Counted from the first letter of the stretch, positions 1 to 10,996 are shown. The stretch is DNA of 64,000 nucleotides from Heloderma charlesbogerti (GCA_026122225.1 JANEZZ010002362.1:310001-374000), one strand, 5' to 3'. Numbers and translations: made by a program. The notes: a model not told the origin generated them from the sequence alone.

Positions 1-436
1 CTCTCTCGATGAAGGTCATCCATCAGGGCGACCAAGGCTGATTCAGTCCCATAACCAGAATGAAACCCAGACTGAAATGGGTCTAGATAATTAGTATCCT
101 CCAAGAGTGCCTGCAATTGGTTCGCCACAACCCTGTCAAGTACCTTCCCTAGAAAAGGGGTAGTTGTGACTGGACAGTAGTTGTCTAATACTGTTGGGTC
201 CAGGGTGGGCTTCTTCAGGAGTGGCCACACTACTGCCTCCTTAAGGACAGCAGGGACCACCCCTTCCCTTAGGGAAATATTTATCACTCCCTGGACCCAC
301 CCAGTCATACCCCTTCGGCTAGCTTTTATTAGCCAGGAGGGACAGGGATCAAGAGGGCACGTGGTCGGTTGCATTATTGCAAGCATCTTGTCCATATCAT
401 CAGGCCGTAACAACTGGAACTGATCCCACAAAATCG
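1..436 (-). pseudogene. L2 reverse transcriptase, N-terminal part
   Basis: Translated on the minus strand this segment carries the early reverse-transcriptase blocks of an L2 LINE. It contains a stretch ending LLKKPTLDPTVLDNYCPV, then FLGKVLDRVVANQL, then DPFQSGFHSGYGTESALVAL. This enzyme would copy LINE RNA into DNA at the target site. The catalytic YADD block is not in the window, since the element continues beyond position 1. The frame is largely open over the stretch, but the element is interrupted upstream by the family insertion at 437-1389. The assignment to L2 rather than another APE-type clade is from motif recall, not from an alignment. Confidence 0.75.
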
Positions 437-1389
437 TAGGGATGTCAGAGAATTCTGCCAGTGCATTCGGCCACCCGAACTCCGTGGCGGAACAGCCTGC
501 CCCCCTGCCCCCCATGGATTCCCCCCCAGGACGAGACTTACCTGGGGCAGATCTTCCGGGTGGCGGTGGCTGCAGCGGCAGTGGAAGCGGCCGGTCTTCT
601 GACCGGCCGCCACCACCGCCATTTCCAGGCTTGTGTATATATATAAAAAAAGACGTGATAGGCTACGTAAAGATTTACGTAGCCTATCATGGCTAGGTTA
701 AAAAAAAAAAAAAAGACGTGATAGGCTACATAAATCTTTACGTAGCCTATCATGGTTGGGTGGGTTTAAAAAACAACAACACCGTGTACGCAAATGGCGG
801 CGGCTATGGCCGCCACCATTTGTGTTCCTTCTTTTTACCGTCTTAATCTACATAAATATTTACGTAGACTATGACGGCGAAAAGAAAGGGGAACGCAAAT
901 AGCGTAGCGGGCGCTATTTGCGTCCCTTTTTCATTCACTGTTTTAGCCTACGTAAATCTTTACGTCGGCTAAAACAGTGAATGAAAAAGGGACGCAAATA
1001 GCGCCCGCTACACTATTTGTGTTCCCCTTTCTTTTTGCCGTCATGGTCTACGTAAATATTTACATAGATTAAGACGGTAAAAAGAGGGAACGCAAATGGT
1101 GGCGGCCGTAGCTGCTGCCATTTGCGTACGCGGTTGGTTTTGTGTGTGTGTGTGTTTTTAGCCAGAGCCCTTCGCGGCCGGAGATCCGGCTGCGGACGGC
1201 TCTGGCCTGGCCGGGCCTGGCTGGCTGCTCCGCAGAGCTGCCGTGGAGCACAGCTGGCCATTGGAGGATTCCGGGGGAAGGAACGGAGCGCCTCCCCCCC
1301 TGGCCAGGATTCTTGGGGGAGGGGCAGAACGCCTCCCCCCCACCATCAACATAATCCGTGGAAAGGTAAGTCACTTTCATACATCCCTA
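437..1389. mobile_element. TAGGGATG-family hAT-like element, copy 1 (long form)
   Basis: The copy starts TAGGGATG and ends CATCCCTA, 953 bp, inside the antisense L2. Flanking octamers are CAAAATCG (429-436) and TAAAATCG (1390-1397), 7 of 8. The left end is type A (TCAGAGAATTCTGCCA then a GGCCG-rich stem), the right end type B (AAAGGTAAGTCACTTTCATAC). Between them lie two GATAGGCTACGT palindromes (656-692, 719-754). A 352-bp palindrome of palindromes centred at 957.5 follows. It encodes no transposase. Confidence 0.9.
782..1133. repeat. 352-bp palindrome made of smaller palindromes
   Basis: The two arms mirror each other around 957/958. The module order is CAAATGG stem, AATCTACATAAA stem, CAAATAGCG stem, central TAGCCTACGTAAA stem, then the same in reverse. 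Equivalent positions differ at only a few sites, mostly C to T or G to A. It is internal to the copy at 437-1389. Confidence 0.9.
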
Positions 1390-1920
1390 TAAAATCGGGC
1401 AGATGGTGGCATCAGACACCTTGGCTGGTACTGCACTAACAACAGCATCAAGGTTGCTGCGGAGACAAGCGATTTTGTCCTCAAAGTGCGATGCAAAAAG
1501 GTCACAGCGGGTCCTTGATGGGTCCAGGGCCCCATTTACTGGGGAAGATGTTAACAACCGCCGGACCACCCGGAAGAGCTCCGCTGGATGGCTACTTGAG
1601 GATGCAATGGAGGCAGCAAAATAAACCTTCTTTGCTGCCCGCACTGTCACACAGTAGGCATGATTATGCACTCTAGAGCATGCTCGGTCGTCTTCACTTT
1701 GAGTCTTGCGCCATTTGCGTTCCAGCTGAAGTCCAGCCTGTTTCATTGACCGCAGCTCCCCAGTATACCAGGGAGCAGAATGGGCTCCACAGTGCTGGAG
1801 AGGGCACTCAGGTGCGATCATGTCGATGGCCCTCCGCATCTCACTGTTTCACAGTGAGGCTAGGGTCTCAGCTGGATCACCAGCTCTCTCCACTGGAAAA
1901 TCCCCAAGAGCATTCAGAAA
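1390..1920 (-). pseudogene. L2 LINE, region between endonuclease and reverse transcriptase
   Basis: A minus-strand frame of about 150 residues contains PWYTGELRSMKQAG, ERKWRKTQSEDDRACSR and VRAAKKVYFAASIASSSSHP followed by AELFRVVRRLL. This basic linker is characteristic of L2-type LINEs and lies between the endonuclease and the reverse transcriptase. It is bounded on both sides by TAGGGATG-family copies. The first has flanks CAAAATCG and TAAAATCG (7 of 8), the second has TTCAGAAA on both sides, which shows the linker was continuous with its neighbours before the insertions. Confidence 0.75.
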
Positions 1921-2389
1921 TAGGGATGTACGAAACACCTACCTGGCTCTGTGCCGGGCAATCCGTGGTGGGGGGGAGGCGCTCTGTCCCTCTCCCCGGA
2001 ATCCTGCCTGGCTGGCTTCACTCTGCGGCCAAGCTGCGGAGCCACCAGCTGCCCACAGCCGGACATCCAGCTGCTGGGCAGCCCTGCAGGGATGCAAATG
2101 GTGGCTGTCATAGCCGCCGCCATTTGCGTCCCTGTATTGAGCCATGATAGGCTACGTAAATACGGCAGGAATGGCAGGACGGCCGCCATTCGCAAAGCAG
2201 CGCGGATGGGAGCAGGCAAGTGCTCTGTTTCGCACGCCTTTCATAGGGTGGGGGCGGTGGGGACTTCGTCCCGTGCACCTTTCATGGGGTGGGGGGGCGG
2301 GGGCTTCGTTCCGCGATGGATTTCGGAGGGCCGAATGCACTTGCATTCGGCCTCACAGAGATATGTTGTGGAATTCTCTGACATCCCTA
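1921..2389. mobile_element. TAGGGATG-family hAT-like element, copy 2 (short, deleted)
   Basis: A 469-bp copy lies in the antisense L2 with a perfect octamer duplication TTCAGAAA at 1913-1920 and 2390-2397. The left end is type B (TACGAAACACCTACC), the right end type A (GGAATTCTCTGACATCCCTA). One CAAATGG stem survives at about 2095-2130, followed by half of a GATAGGCTACGT module at 2150. The mirror half is missing, so this is an internally deleted copy. Confidence 0.9.
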
Positions 2390-3400
2390 TTCAGAAATCC
2401 ATTGGATTCCATCAGTCTCCTAGGGCGGACCATCCAAATAGGCCCCCCACCCCTGCGGGAGGAGACTAATGCCATAAGTTCAAATCTTACCAGGAAATGG
2501 TCTGACCAAGACAATGGGGTTACTTGGAGCCCCTCAATCTTCAGACTACTCTTCTCACAACTTGGAGCAAAAACCAAATCAAGGGTGTGCCCCTTGATGT
2601 GTTGGGCTGATGACATACTGAGACAGCCCCATGGTTGTTATGGAGGCCATGAAGTCCTGAGCTGGAACTCCGGAGACAGCCTCAGCATGGAAGTTGAAGT
2701 CACCCAGAACCACCGTCCTGGGTTCCTCCAACACCACACTTGCAACTGCCTCCGCCAGCTCAGTCAGGGAGGATGCTGGGCAGCAGGGTGGGCGCTACAC
2801 CAGCAGCATCCCCAATCTGTCTCTATGGCCCAACACCAGGTGCAACCCCTCAAGGCCTGCTCCAAGGTGGAGTGGTCTCCTGGTGATAGAGATGGAAGTT
2901 CTATGAACCACGGCAACTCCCCCCCCCCAGCCCTCTAACCTATGTTGGTGCTGCACTGATTACCCAGGCAGGCACAGCTGAGTCAGGTTGACTCCACCCA
3001 GCTCACCCACCCAAGTCTCAGTGATACATGCCAGGTCGGCCCTCTCATCCACGATTAAATCGTGAATGAGTGCGGTCTTGTTGCAGACCGGCGATCTGGC
3101 ATTAAATAGCAACATCGCAAGATAGGAGGGCACAGTGGAAGAGCTACCAGCTACATGAGAGCTAGAGGAGGGGGGTAGAAGGGGAACAGTATATAAACAC
3201 CTGTGGCCCATTCTACTTTGATGTCCCAACCCCCTCCTCCTACCATATCTCCTTCTACCCCAAGCCACTGGAATAGTGGTGCCTCCTCCATAGGTCCCCA
3301 CATTAGAGTCTTCTAGGCACATTCTTACTGCCGTAAAATACCCACACACTCTCCACAGCCACCCACCATTCAAATATACAATCAACCAGTCAACTCATAC
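2390..3400 (-). pseudogene. L2 LINE apurinic endonuclease (degraded)
   Basis: The minus strand gives the start of an APE-type endonuclease near 3120-2960 (LLFNARSPVCNKTALIHDLI then ERADLACITETWVGE). A later block lies at 2616-2400 (HTLDLVF then PLSWSDHFLVRFEL, the conserved SDH catalytic region). The endonuclease nicks the chromosomal target to prime reverse transcription. Stops and frameshifts separate the two blocks. Upstream sequence to about 3400 is probably the 5' untranslated part, with a start that cannot be fixed by eye. Confidence 0.7.
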
Positions 3401-4208
3401 ACTCCGCTCATCCAAAAATCACTCCCAACCAAACTAATATGGTCACAGTTTGTAATTGTGGTTGTAACCAGCTGCTGGTCACAGGACATCAGGCTTGTTA
3501 CCCAACCAAATAAAGCAGAGAACAAGTGAAGTGCTATTTCCTAGCCATGTAACTGTCTTCCATTGGTTCATGCTCATTCTATCTCACCTGGAAGGTGGCA
3601 AAGCAGTTCTCCCCTGCACCCCCTGGCTCTCACCCAGGGTTAGCCCCACTTCAAGCTCCCACAGGCTCCCACCCTGGGCAGAGAAGTAGTTGTGGGATAT
3701 GAAGCCTCAATCCCCTGTCTCTCACCCAGGGTGGGCAACAATAATGTAAGAAGAACTGCTGTTGGCAGAGGGTCCCTGCTGTCACTCAGGGACACCTTAC
3801 TTCACACACATCACTTCTCACAGTACAGGCAATCAATAGATGACCAAGATGTAAGTAATCCAAAAGGAAGAGAAGATGGAAGGCACCCTCGCCCTTGTGG
3901 CAAACCGAAGGGGCAAACCAAAGTGGGGGCTCGCCACCTCATAGCAGGGCAGATTTTAAGTCTCCACGTTGCCTGGAGATCTCAAGGCTCAGAGATAGCA
4001 CTCTGCTCTGGTTGGCTGGAGAAAACTTTGGCAGGTGTTCCCACTCACTATGCAATCAGCGCAGGCCAATGCAAGGCAGGATACTGGGAGATGGGGGGCG
4101 GGGTTTACAGGCAGCAAGCAACCAGCCAGCTGTAAATGGTGGACAATCCTCTCCCCTCAGTTCTTTCCTCTCACCAGTCCAGCAGTGCAGAGTGGCCAGC
4201 CCTGTGTC
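3401..4208. other. No gene recognised
   Basis: Moderately GC-rich sequence with repeated phrases such as CTCACCCAGGGT at about 3628 and 3720. It resembles a degraded interspersed repeat or LTR, but nothing diagnostic was found. Open frames here are short and lack motifs. Confidence 0.4.
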
Positions 4209-4305
4209 AGTTATACTGTCATCATACCAGTATCATAACTATTGGTGCCCATTGGTGTCATGTGTACCAACAGTTATGATAACGGTACGATGACGGCATA
4301 ACTGC
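4209..4305. repeat. Imperfect hairpin, about 41-bp arms
   Basis: The left arm (about 4209-4249, starting GTTATACTGTCATCATACC) pairs with the right arm (about 4265-4305, ending GGTACGATGACGGCATAAC). There are roughly 8 mismatches in 41. The spacer is CATTGGTGTCAT-like. It could be a small foldback MITE immediately upstream of the APE-type LINE, or part of that LINE's leader. Confidence 0.65.
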
Positions 4306-4479
4306 TATGTGTAGATTCAGCCATGGAAGAATCAAGGCTGGGAATGGAGAAATGCTGTTCATTGCTCGCTACAAGGCAGATTCTGTTAATTCGAGGTGGG
4401 AAAGGGTTTGTATGTGGTTGGCAGAGTGCTCCTCGAATGCCCCTTGCTGTTAGCCTGGCCATGCGTACTCTTTTACTGA

Positions 4480-6574
4480 GGATAGTCTATTTGAACATGG
4501 AATATATGGACACTGCTGGACAATACAGATAGTGAACTCCCTGAACGTAGGACTGTAGGGACGTATGCAAGTCACTTACCTTTCATGGATTATGTTGGTG
4601 GGGGGGGGAGGCGCTCCGTCCCTTCCCCCGGAATCCTGGACGGGGGGGGTGCTCCGTCCCTCCCCCTGGAATCCTGGATGGGGGGGGAGGCGCTCCGTTT
4701 CTCCCCCCCGGAATCCTGGCCGGCCGGCTGTGCTCCACAGGGATTCTGCAGAGCCGCCGGCCAGCTCCACCAGCAGCTGAACATCTGGCCGCTGGCTAGC
4801 AGGGACGCAAATGGCGGCGGCCGTAGCCACCGCCATTTGCATTCCTTATTTTGGCACATCTTAGTCTTCATCAAGATTTACATAGACTAAGACGGCAAAA
4901 ATAAGGGGAACGCAAATAGCGTAGCGTCCATGACCAATTGCGTGCGCGCAGGGTTTTTTTTTTTGAAAAAGTCAGACGTGATAGGTTATGTAGCTTATCA
5001 CGTTTTTTTTTTAAACCTAGCCGAGATAGGCTACGTGAATCTTTACGTAGCCTATCACATCTTTTTTTTTACTGGAAATGGCGGTGGCGGCAGCTGGTCG
5101 GAAGACTGGCCGCTGCCACCGCCGCCAGGAAGATCCACCCCAGGTAAGTCTCGTCCTGGGGGGGCAGGAGGGCAGACCGTTCCGCCACCGATTTCAGGGG
5201 GCCGAATGCGCTGGCATTCGGCCTCCCTGAGATCCATGTAGGGGTGGACGAAAGTCCCTTACCTGTCGTCGAAGGACGTTCATGGTGGGGGGGAGGCACT
5301 TCGCTGGTCCCCCCACGAAGTTCAGGCCGGGGGGGGAGGCTTCCCGCCTCGCCCCGGCCGAAATTCAGGCCGGGGGGGGAGGCTTCCTGCCTCGCCCCAG
5401 CTGAAATTCAGGCCGGGGAGGAGGCTTCCCGCCTCGCCCGGCCGCAAACGCGAAAGTTAAAAAAACAAAACAAAAACGCCCCTGATAGGCTACGTGACGG
5501 TTCACGTAGCCTATCACGGCTAGATCTGCAAAGCGTTGCCCTTATTTTCGCTGTAGTCTACGTAAACATTTACATAGACTACAGCGACCAAATAAGGAAC
5601 GGGAATGGCGGCTCCCTATGGGGGCCGCCATTATCCGTACATGCTTTTTTTTTTTTTTTTTAAAGTCACCCGTGATAGGCTACGTGATGATTGACGTAGC
5701 CTATCACGGCTGACTTTGCAAATCTAGCCATGATAGGCTACGTGAATCGTCACGTAGCCTATCAGGGGTTTTTTTTTTTTTTTTCTTTGATTGCAATGGC
5801 GGCGGCGGCAGCCGGTCGAAAGACCGGCTGCTGCTCCCACCCCACTCAAACACCCGCCGAACCGCCGGCCGGACCAGCCACCGGGAGGGACATTCGGTGA
5901 AGGTAAGTCCCGTCCCAGGCGGGGGGGTTCGGAGGATTTCTCCCTGAAACTTGTTCGGGGGGCCGAACACGTTGGCGCTCGGCCCCCCGAAGTTTCGGGG
6001 AGAAATTCTCTGACATCCCTATAGGACTGTCATCATTGCAAGGGAGCGCAGACGTTTTAACATTGACAAAGCAGCACTCCCAGAAACTCGAAGAGCAGGA
6101 GAGGGACAACTGAAGGAAGAAAAAGGAGGTTACATCTTCTTCTGGAAAGGACTGCCTGGACAAGAATGACGAATAAATGGAGTAGGCTTTGCTATTAAAA
6201 ATGATCTTATGAAGCTCTTGTCAGATGAACGACTCTCAACCCTCCAAATAAAACGCACCAAAAACCAGCAGGCAACTATTCTAAGTGCCTATGCACCAAC
6301 ATTAGATGCTGATGAAGACATCAAAGAAAAATTTTACTCCCAACTGGACGCCATCTTATCAGAGATACCTAAGGAGGATAAAACCATCCTCCTGGGTGAT
6401 TTCAATGCAAGAGTTGGGCATGATTTTGAGTTGTGGCCAGGGACCATTGGGAAAGAAGGAGTCAGCAATAGCAACCAGAATGGAATTCTACGTCTGACTA
6501 AATGTGCAGAGCATAATCTTGTCATTACCAACACCCTTTTTCATCAGAAAAATAAATTTAAAACATCATGGAAG
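4480..6574 (+). pseudogene. APE endonuclease of the interrupted LINE
   Basis: The frame reads TWNIWTLLDNTDSELPERR up to the insertion at 4556 and resumes at 6030 with a block ending KEEKGGYIFFWKGLPGQE. After a stop near 6166 it continues through VGFAIKNDLMKLLSDERL, ILSAYAPTLDADEDIKEKF and LLGDFNARVG to ITNTLF. TWN, ALSET-like, YAPT, GDFNARVG and ITNTLF are the standard landmarks of an APE-type endonuclease that nicks target DNA. The catalytic tail (WTDH) lies after the next pair of insertions at 7986. The in-frame stop and the four family copies make it a pseudogene. Confidence 0.8.
4556..6021. mobile_element. TAGGGATG-family element, copy 3 (composite, 1466 bp)
   Basis: A perfect duplication TAGGACTG (4548-4555, 6022-6029) flanks the whole block. 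It starts TAGGGACG (type B) and ends CATCCCTA (type A). A further left end, TAGGGGTGGACGAAAG, sits inside at 5239. So two family units share one outer duplication. The first unit has CAAATGG, AGTCTACG and GATAGGCTACGT palindromes at 4800-5065. The second has a GATAGGCTACGT pair at about 5483-5515 and 5675-5765 and an AGTCTACGTAAA stem at 5555. Three poly-T runs separate the modules. Confidence 0.85.
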
Positions 6575-7206
6575 TAGAGATGTACGAAACACTTACCTTG
6601 CCCCATTCTGGGGCATCCACCGTGGGGGGAGGCTCTTTGTCCCTCCCCCTGGAATCCTCCCTGGCCGGCTCCACTCCACGGCGACTCCATGGAGTCACCG
6701 GCCAGGGCCGGCCACAGCCAGAATTCTGGCCGCTGCCGGGCTGCTGTTGGCCGCAAATGGCGGCTGTTACTCTGGCCACCATTTGCATGGCTGCCAAGCC
6801 GTGATAGGCTACGTAAGTATTTATGTAGCCTATCATGACAAAAGGCAGCCACGCAAATGGCAGCCGCCATGTGGCAGCCGCCATTTGCGCCCCTGCTCTT
6901 TGCCATGATAGGCTATGTAAGTATTTACATAGCCTATCACGAAAGGCAGTTACACAAATGGCAGCCACTACGACAGCCGCCATTTGTGGCTGCAGCAGCC
7001 TGGCAGTAGCCAGGAGACCAACTGAAGCCGCCGCCGCATCTGCCGCTGCATCCACCACCGCATCTGCTGCCAGGTACGCTCCGTCCTGGGGGGATTCCGC
7101 GAGGTGGTGGTGAGGGGCTGTTCCGCCATGGATTCCGGGAATCTGCCACGGATTCTTTAGAATCCAGCCTCACTGGTGTTCGTGGCGGAATTCTCTGACA
7201 TCCATA
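6575..7206. mobile_element. TAGGGATG-family element, copy 4
   Basis: A 632-bp copy in the LINE with a perfect CATGGAAG duplication (6567-6574, 7207-7214). It begins TAGAGATGTACG (type B) and ends GACATCCATA (type A). Its internal palindrome is centred near 6870, with GATAGGCTACGTAAGTA stems at 6805-6840 and 6905-6940 and CAAATGG stems on either side. No poly-T linkers are present, marking the short subfamily. Confidence 0.9.
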
Positions 7207-7214
7207 CATGGAAG

Positions 7215-7979
7215 TAGGGATGTACGAAAGTCACTTACCTTTTCACAGCTTGGCTTCGCGGTGGGGAGGAGGCGCTTCACTTTTCCCCCCAAAGTTCAGG
7301 CAAAGGGGGGGAGGCTTCCCGCCTCGCCTGGCCGAAATTCAGGCCGGGGGGGAGGCTTCCCGCCTCGCTCAGCCGAAATTCAGGCCGGGGAGAAGTGCCC
7401 CGTCTCCCCGGCCGCGAAACAAAAAGTAAAAAAAAAAAAAGACCCCATGATAGGCTACGTGACGATTTACGTAGCCTATCATGGCTAGATTTCCAATGGC
7501 TAGATTTCCATCACGTAGCCTATCACGGGTGACTTTGAAAAAAAAAAAGCGCGTACGCAAATGGCGGCGGCCCATGGGCGCCACCATTTGCATTCCTTAT
7601 TTTGGCACGTCTAGTCTACGTAAAGATTTACATAGACTACGGCGAAAATAAGGGCAATGCAAATAGCATTTTTTTTCCCCAAAGTCACCCGTGATAGGCT
7701 ACGTGACGATTAACGTAGCCTATCACGGCTGACTTTGGAAATCTAGTCGTGATAGGCTACGTTAATCGTTACATAGCCTATCACAGGTTTGTTTGTTTTT
7801 TTCACTTTTTCTTTCGCGGCTGGGGAGGCGGGGCGCCTCCCCCCGCCGGCCTGAATTTCGGCCGGGCAAGGCGGGGTGCCTCCCCCCCCTCGACTGAACT
7901 TCGGGGGGAGAAGCGAAGCGCCTCACCCCCACCGTGAAGCAAGCTGTGGGACAAGGTAAGTCCCTTTCGTACATCCCTA
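7215..7979. mobile_element. TAGGGATG-family element, copy 5, abutting copy 4
   Basis: The copy starts directly after the second CATGGAAG. Both ends are type B (TAGGGATGTACGAAAG and CTTTCGTACATCCCTA), so here the terminal inverted repeats extend about 28 bp. The right flank is ACGACTGC, which does not match CATGGAAG. Internal stems include GATAGGCTACGTGACG (7450), CAAATGGCGGC (7558), AGTCTACGTAAAGA (7610) and GATAGGCTACG pairs (7693, 7750). It is 765 bp long. Confidence 0.85.
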
Positions 7980-9081
7980 ACGACTGCTGGACAGACCATC
8001 GATTAATTTGTTCCATGATGGCCATGAAGATTGTCCCTCAACGTAGGCTCCAAGGAAGAAAACCAAGGCGTAAAATGAACACCCAAGCCCTTCAAGACCC
8101 TATTAAGCAAGCCTGCTTTCAAACAACTCTCAAGGAACATCTACCTATGGAAACCCCTGAAAATGTCGAGGAACGCTGGAATAAACTGAAGACTTCCATT
8201 ATCACAGCCTGTGAACAAACTATTGGATACCAAACTAAGAAACATCAGGACTGGTTTGATGAGAATGATAGGGAGATTGAACATATTATTGATAAGAAAA
8301 GGAAAGCTTTCCAAATATGGCAAAAAGATAACAACTGTGCTGCTAAGAAAAAAAAATCTACACCAGTGCAAAGGCTGAGGTCCACAGAAGAACTAGAGAA
8401 CTTAAGAACACCTGGTGGATAAAGAAAGCTCAAGAAATCCAGCATTTTGCAGTTGCCCATGATACACGGGGCTTTTTTAATGCCACAAAGGCCACCTATG
8501 GACCAACAAACCATGGTACAAACCCCTTACGTTCAATAGATGGTGCCGAACTTCTAAAGGACAAAGAGTCTTTGCACTGCATTGGAAAAAGCATTATCAC
8601 AACCTCCTTAACTGTAACTCTATTGTGGCTGATGAGGTTTTCTTGCAAATCCCACAAAAACAAACCAGAGATGAGCTTGCAGTATCCCCTAGTTTGGAGG
8701 AAGTCAGTAAAGCCATTAACCAAATGAAAAATAATAAAGCTAGTGGACTCGATGGGATCCCTGTTGAAGTCTTTAAAGAAGGTGGGCCTGAAGCTACACA
8801 ATAGCTTCACAAGCTCATCGAAAAAATCTGGATGAGGGAGGAGATCCCAGCAGACTTCAGGGATGCGATAATTATCACTCTCTTTAAAAAGGGTGATAGA
8901 ACAGATTGTGGAAACTATTGAGGCATCTCCCTTCTAGCTACGGCAGGCAAAATCCTGGCAAGAATCCTCACAAACTGCCTTCTACCTATCTCAGAAGACA
9001 TCCTCCCTGAATCCCAAAATGGCTTCTGCCCTTCCAGGGGGACAGTGGATATGATCTTCACACGACAGCTCCAAGAAAAAT
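7980..9081 (+). pseudogene. Interrupted LINE: end of endonuclease, linker, early reverse transcriptase
   Basis: The segment opens with the endonuclease terminal motif DCWTDHRLI at about 7983. A basic linker follows (HQDWFDENDREIEHIIDKKRKA). After frameshifts around 8350-8500 come AINQMKNNKASGLDGIPVEV, FRDAIIITLFKKGDRTDCGN, ISLLATAGKILARILTN and QNGFCPSRGTVDMIFTRQLQ. These are the finger and early palm blocks of a non-LTR reverse transcriptase. Several stops are present, for example near 8800 and 8920. About 35 codons expected between ITNTLF and DCWTDH are absent at the upstream junction. Confidence 0.8.
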
Positions 9082-9459
9082 TAGGGATGGGGTAGGGGTG
9101 CACGAAAGTCACTTACCTGGTCTCGCAGCTTGCTTCGCGGTGGGGGGGAGGTGCTTCGCCGCTCCCCCCGAAGTTCAGGCCAGGGGGGGAGGCTTCCCTC
9201 CTCGCCTGGCCGTAAATTTCGAAATTTACGAAATAAAGATTTACGTAGACTACGGCGAAAATAAGGGCAACGCTGACGAAGACCTGCCGAACCGCTGCCG
9301 GGACCCGCCGCCGGGAGGGACATTCGTGAAAGGTAAGTCCCATCCCGGCGGGGGGTGGGGGGGTGGAGACATTCTCCCTGAACAACCTTCGGAGGACCGA
9401 ATGCGTTGGCGCTTGGCCCCCCGAAGTTTCGGGGAGAAATTCTCCCCCATCCCTAGGAT

Positions 9460-9835
9460 TTGCAAAGTCAGCCGTGATAGGCTACGTTAATCATCACGTA
9501 GCCTATCACGGGTGACTTAAAAAAAAAAAAAGCGCGTACGGCTAATGGCGGCCCCCATAGGGAGCCACCATTCGCGTTCCTTATTTGGTCCCTGTAGTCT
9601 ATGTGAAGATTTACGTAGACTACGGCGAAAATAAGGGCAACGCAAATAGCATTGCCCTTATTTTCGCCGTAGTCTACGTAAATCTTTACGTAGACTACAG
9701 GGACCAAATAAGGAACGCGAATGGCGGCTCCCTATGGGGGCCGCCATTTGCGTACGCGCTTTTTTTTTTTCTTTCAAAGTCACCCGTGATAGGCTACATA
9801 ACGATTAACGTAGCCTATCACGGCTGACTTTGGAA
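9460..9835. repeat. About 376-bp palindrome of palindromes
   Basis: It is centred near 9647 on GGGCAACGCAAATAGCATTGCCC-like sequence. Moving outward both arms carry the TCGCCGTAGTCTACGT stem, the GGAACGCGAATGGCGGC stem, a poly-A or poly-T linker and the GATAGGCTACGT stem. The left outer arm begins at the junction with the short unit ending at 9455. Confidence 0.85.
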
Positions 9836-10071
9836 ATCTAGCCATGATAGGCTACAGTAATCGTTACGTAGCCTATCACGGGGGGTGTTTTTTTTGTTTT
9901 TCTTTTTACTTTTTGTTTTGTGGCCGGGGAGACAGGGTGCTTCTCCCCGGCCTGAATTTCGCCTGGGCGAGGCGGGGCGCCTCCCCCCCCCGGCCTGAAT
10001 TTCGGCCGGGCAAGGCAGGACGCCTCCCCCCCTTGCCTGAACTTCGGGGGGAAAAGTGAAGCGCCTCCCCC

Positions 10072-10996
10072 TAGGGATGGCAGAGAATTTCTCCCCGAAA
10101 CTTTGGGGGGCCGAGCGCCAACATGTTCGGCCCCCCAAACAAGTTTCGGGGAGAAATTCTCCGCACCCCCCGCACCCCGCACCCCACCCGGGACAGGACT
10201 TACCTTTGCCGAATGTCCCTCCCAGCGGCGGGTCTGGCCGGTGGTTCAGCGGGTGTTCGTCCGGGGTGGAAACGGCAGCCGGTCTTTTGACCGGCTGCCG
10301 CCGCTGCCATTCCAATCAAAGAAAAAAAACAAACACGCCCCCGTGATAGGCTACATGACGATTAACGTAGCCTATCACGGCTAGATCTGCAAAGTCAGCA
10401 GTGATAGGCTACGTCAATCATCACGTAGCCTATCACAGGTGACTTAAAAAAAAAAAAAACGCGTACGGATAATGGTGGCCCCCATAGGGAGCCGGCAGTC
10501 CCGTTCCTTATTTGGTCGCTGTAGTCTACGTAAAGATTTACGTAGACTGTCTACGGCGAAAATAAGGGCAACGCTATTTGCGTTGCCCTTATTTTCGCCG
10601 TAGTCTACGTAAAGATTTACGTAGACTACAGTGACCAAATAAGGAACGCGAATGGCGGCTCCCTATGGGGGCCGCCATTTGCGTACGCGCTTTTTTTTTA
10701 AAGTCACCCGTGATAGGCTACGTGACGATTTACGTAGCCTATCACGGCTGACTTTGCAGATCTAGCCGTGATAGGCTACGTTAATCGTCACGTAGCCTAT
10801 CACGGGGGCGTTTAAAAAAAAAAAAACCTTTTGAGTTCATGGCCGGGCGAGGCGCCTCCTCCCCGGCCTGAATTTCGGCCGGACGAGGCGGGAAGCCTCC
10901 CCCCCCGGCCTGAACTTCGCGGGGGGAGCAGCGAAGCGCCTCCCCCACACCGCGAACAAGCTTCGAGGACAGGTAAGTGACTTTCGTCCACCCCTA
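10072..10996. mobile_element. TAGGGATG-family element nested in another family copy
   Basis: This 925-bp copy starts TAGGGATGGCAGAG (type A) and ends CTTTCGTCCACCCCTA (type B). The flanking octamers CCTCCCCC (10064-10071) and CTTCCCCC (10997-11004) match 7 of 8. They join to rebuild the GCGCCTCCCCC to ACTGCAAAGCC stretch typical of a type-B end. The insertion site is therefore the terminal GC-rich part of a sister copy. Its own internal palindrome is centred near 10575. Confidence 0.85.

Larger units (their letters stand above)
1..3400 (-). mobile_element. L2-clade LINE, antisense, cut by two TAGGGATG-family insertions
   Basis: A non-LTR retrotransposon lies on the minus strand and runs off the left edge of the window. 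Reading from high to low coordinates it gives the start of the endonuclease (about 3180-2990), later endonuclease (2620-2400), the region between endonuclease and reverse transcriptase (1840-1390) and the start of reverse transcriptase (436-1). The pieces are separated by two family copies at 437-1389 and 1921-2389, both with target-site duplications, so this is one interrupted element. The domain order and motifs such as PWYTGELR and DPFQSGFHSGYGTESA fit the L2 clade. The 5' boundary near 3400 is approximate. The copy is dead. Confidence 0.8.

Noticed and set aside
2144..2938. 264-residue open frame
   Set aside because: It crosses the junction between family copy 2 and the antisense L2 and is on the wrong strand for the L2. 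The composition is that of GC-rich repeat, with no domain.
9085..9463. Target duplication for the short unit 9093-9455
   Set aside because: The flanks GGATGGGG and GGATTTGC match only 5 of 8, so a simple insertion is not supported there.
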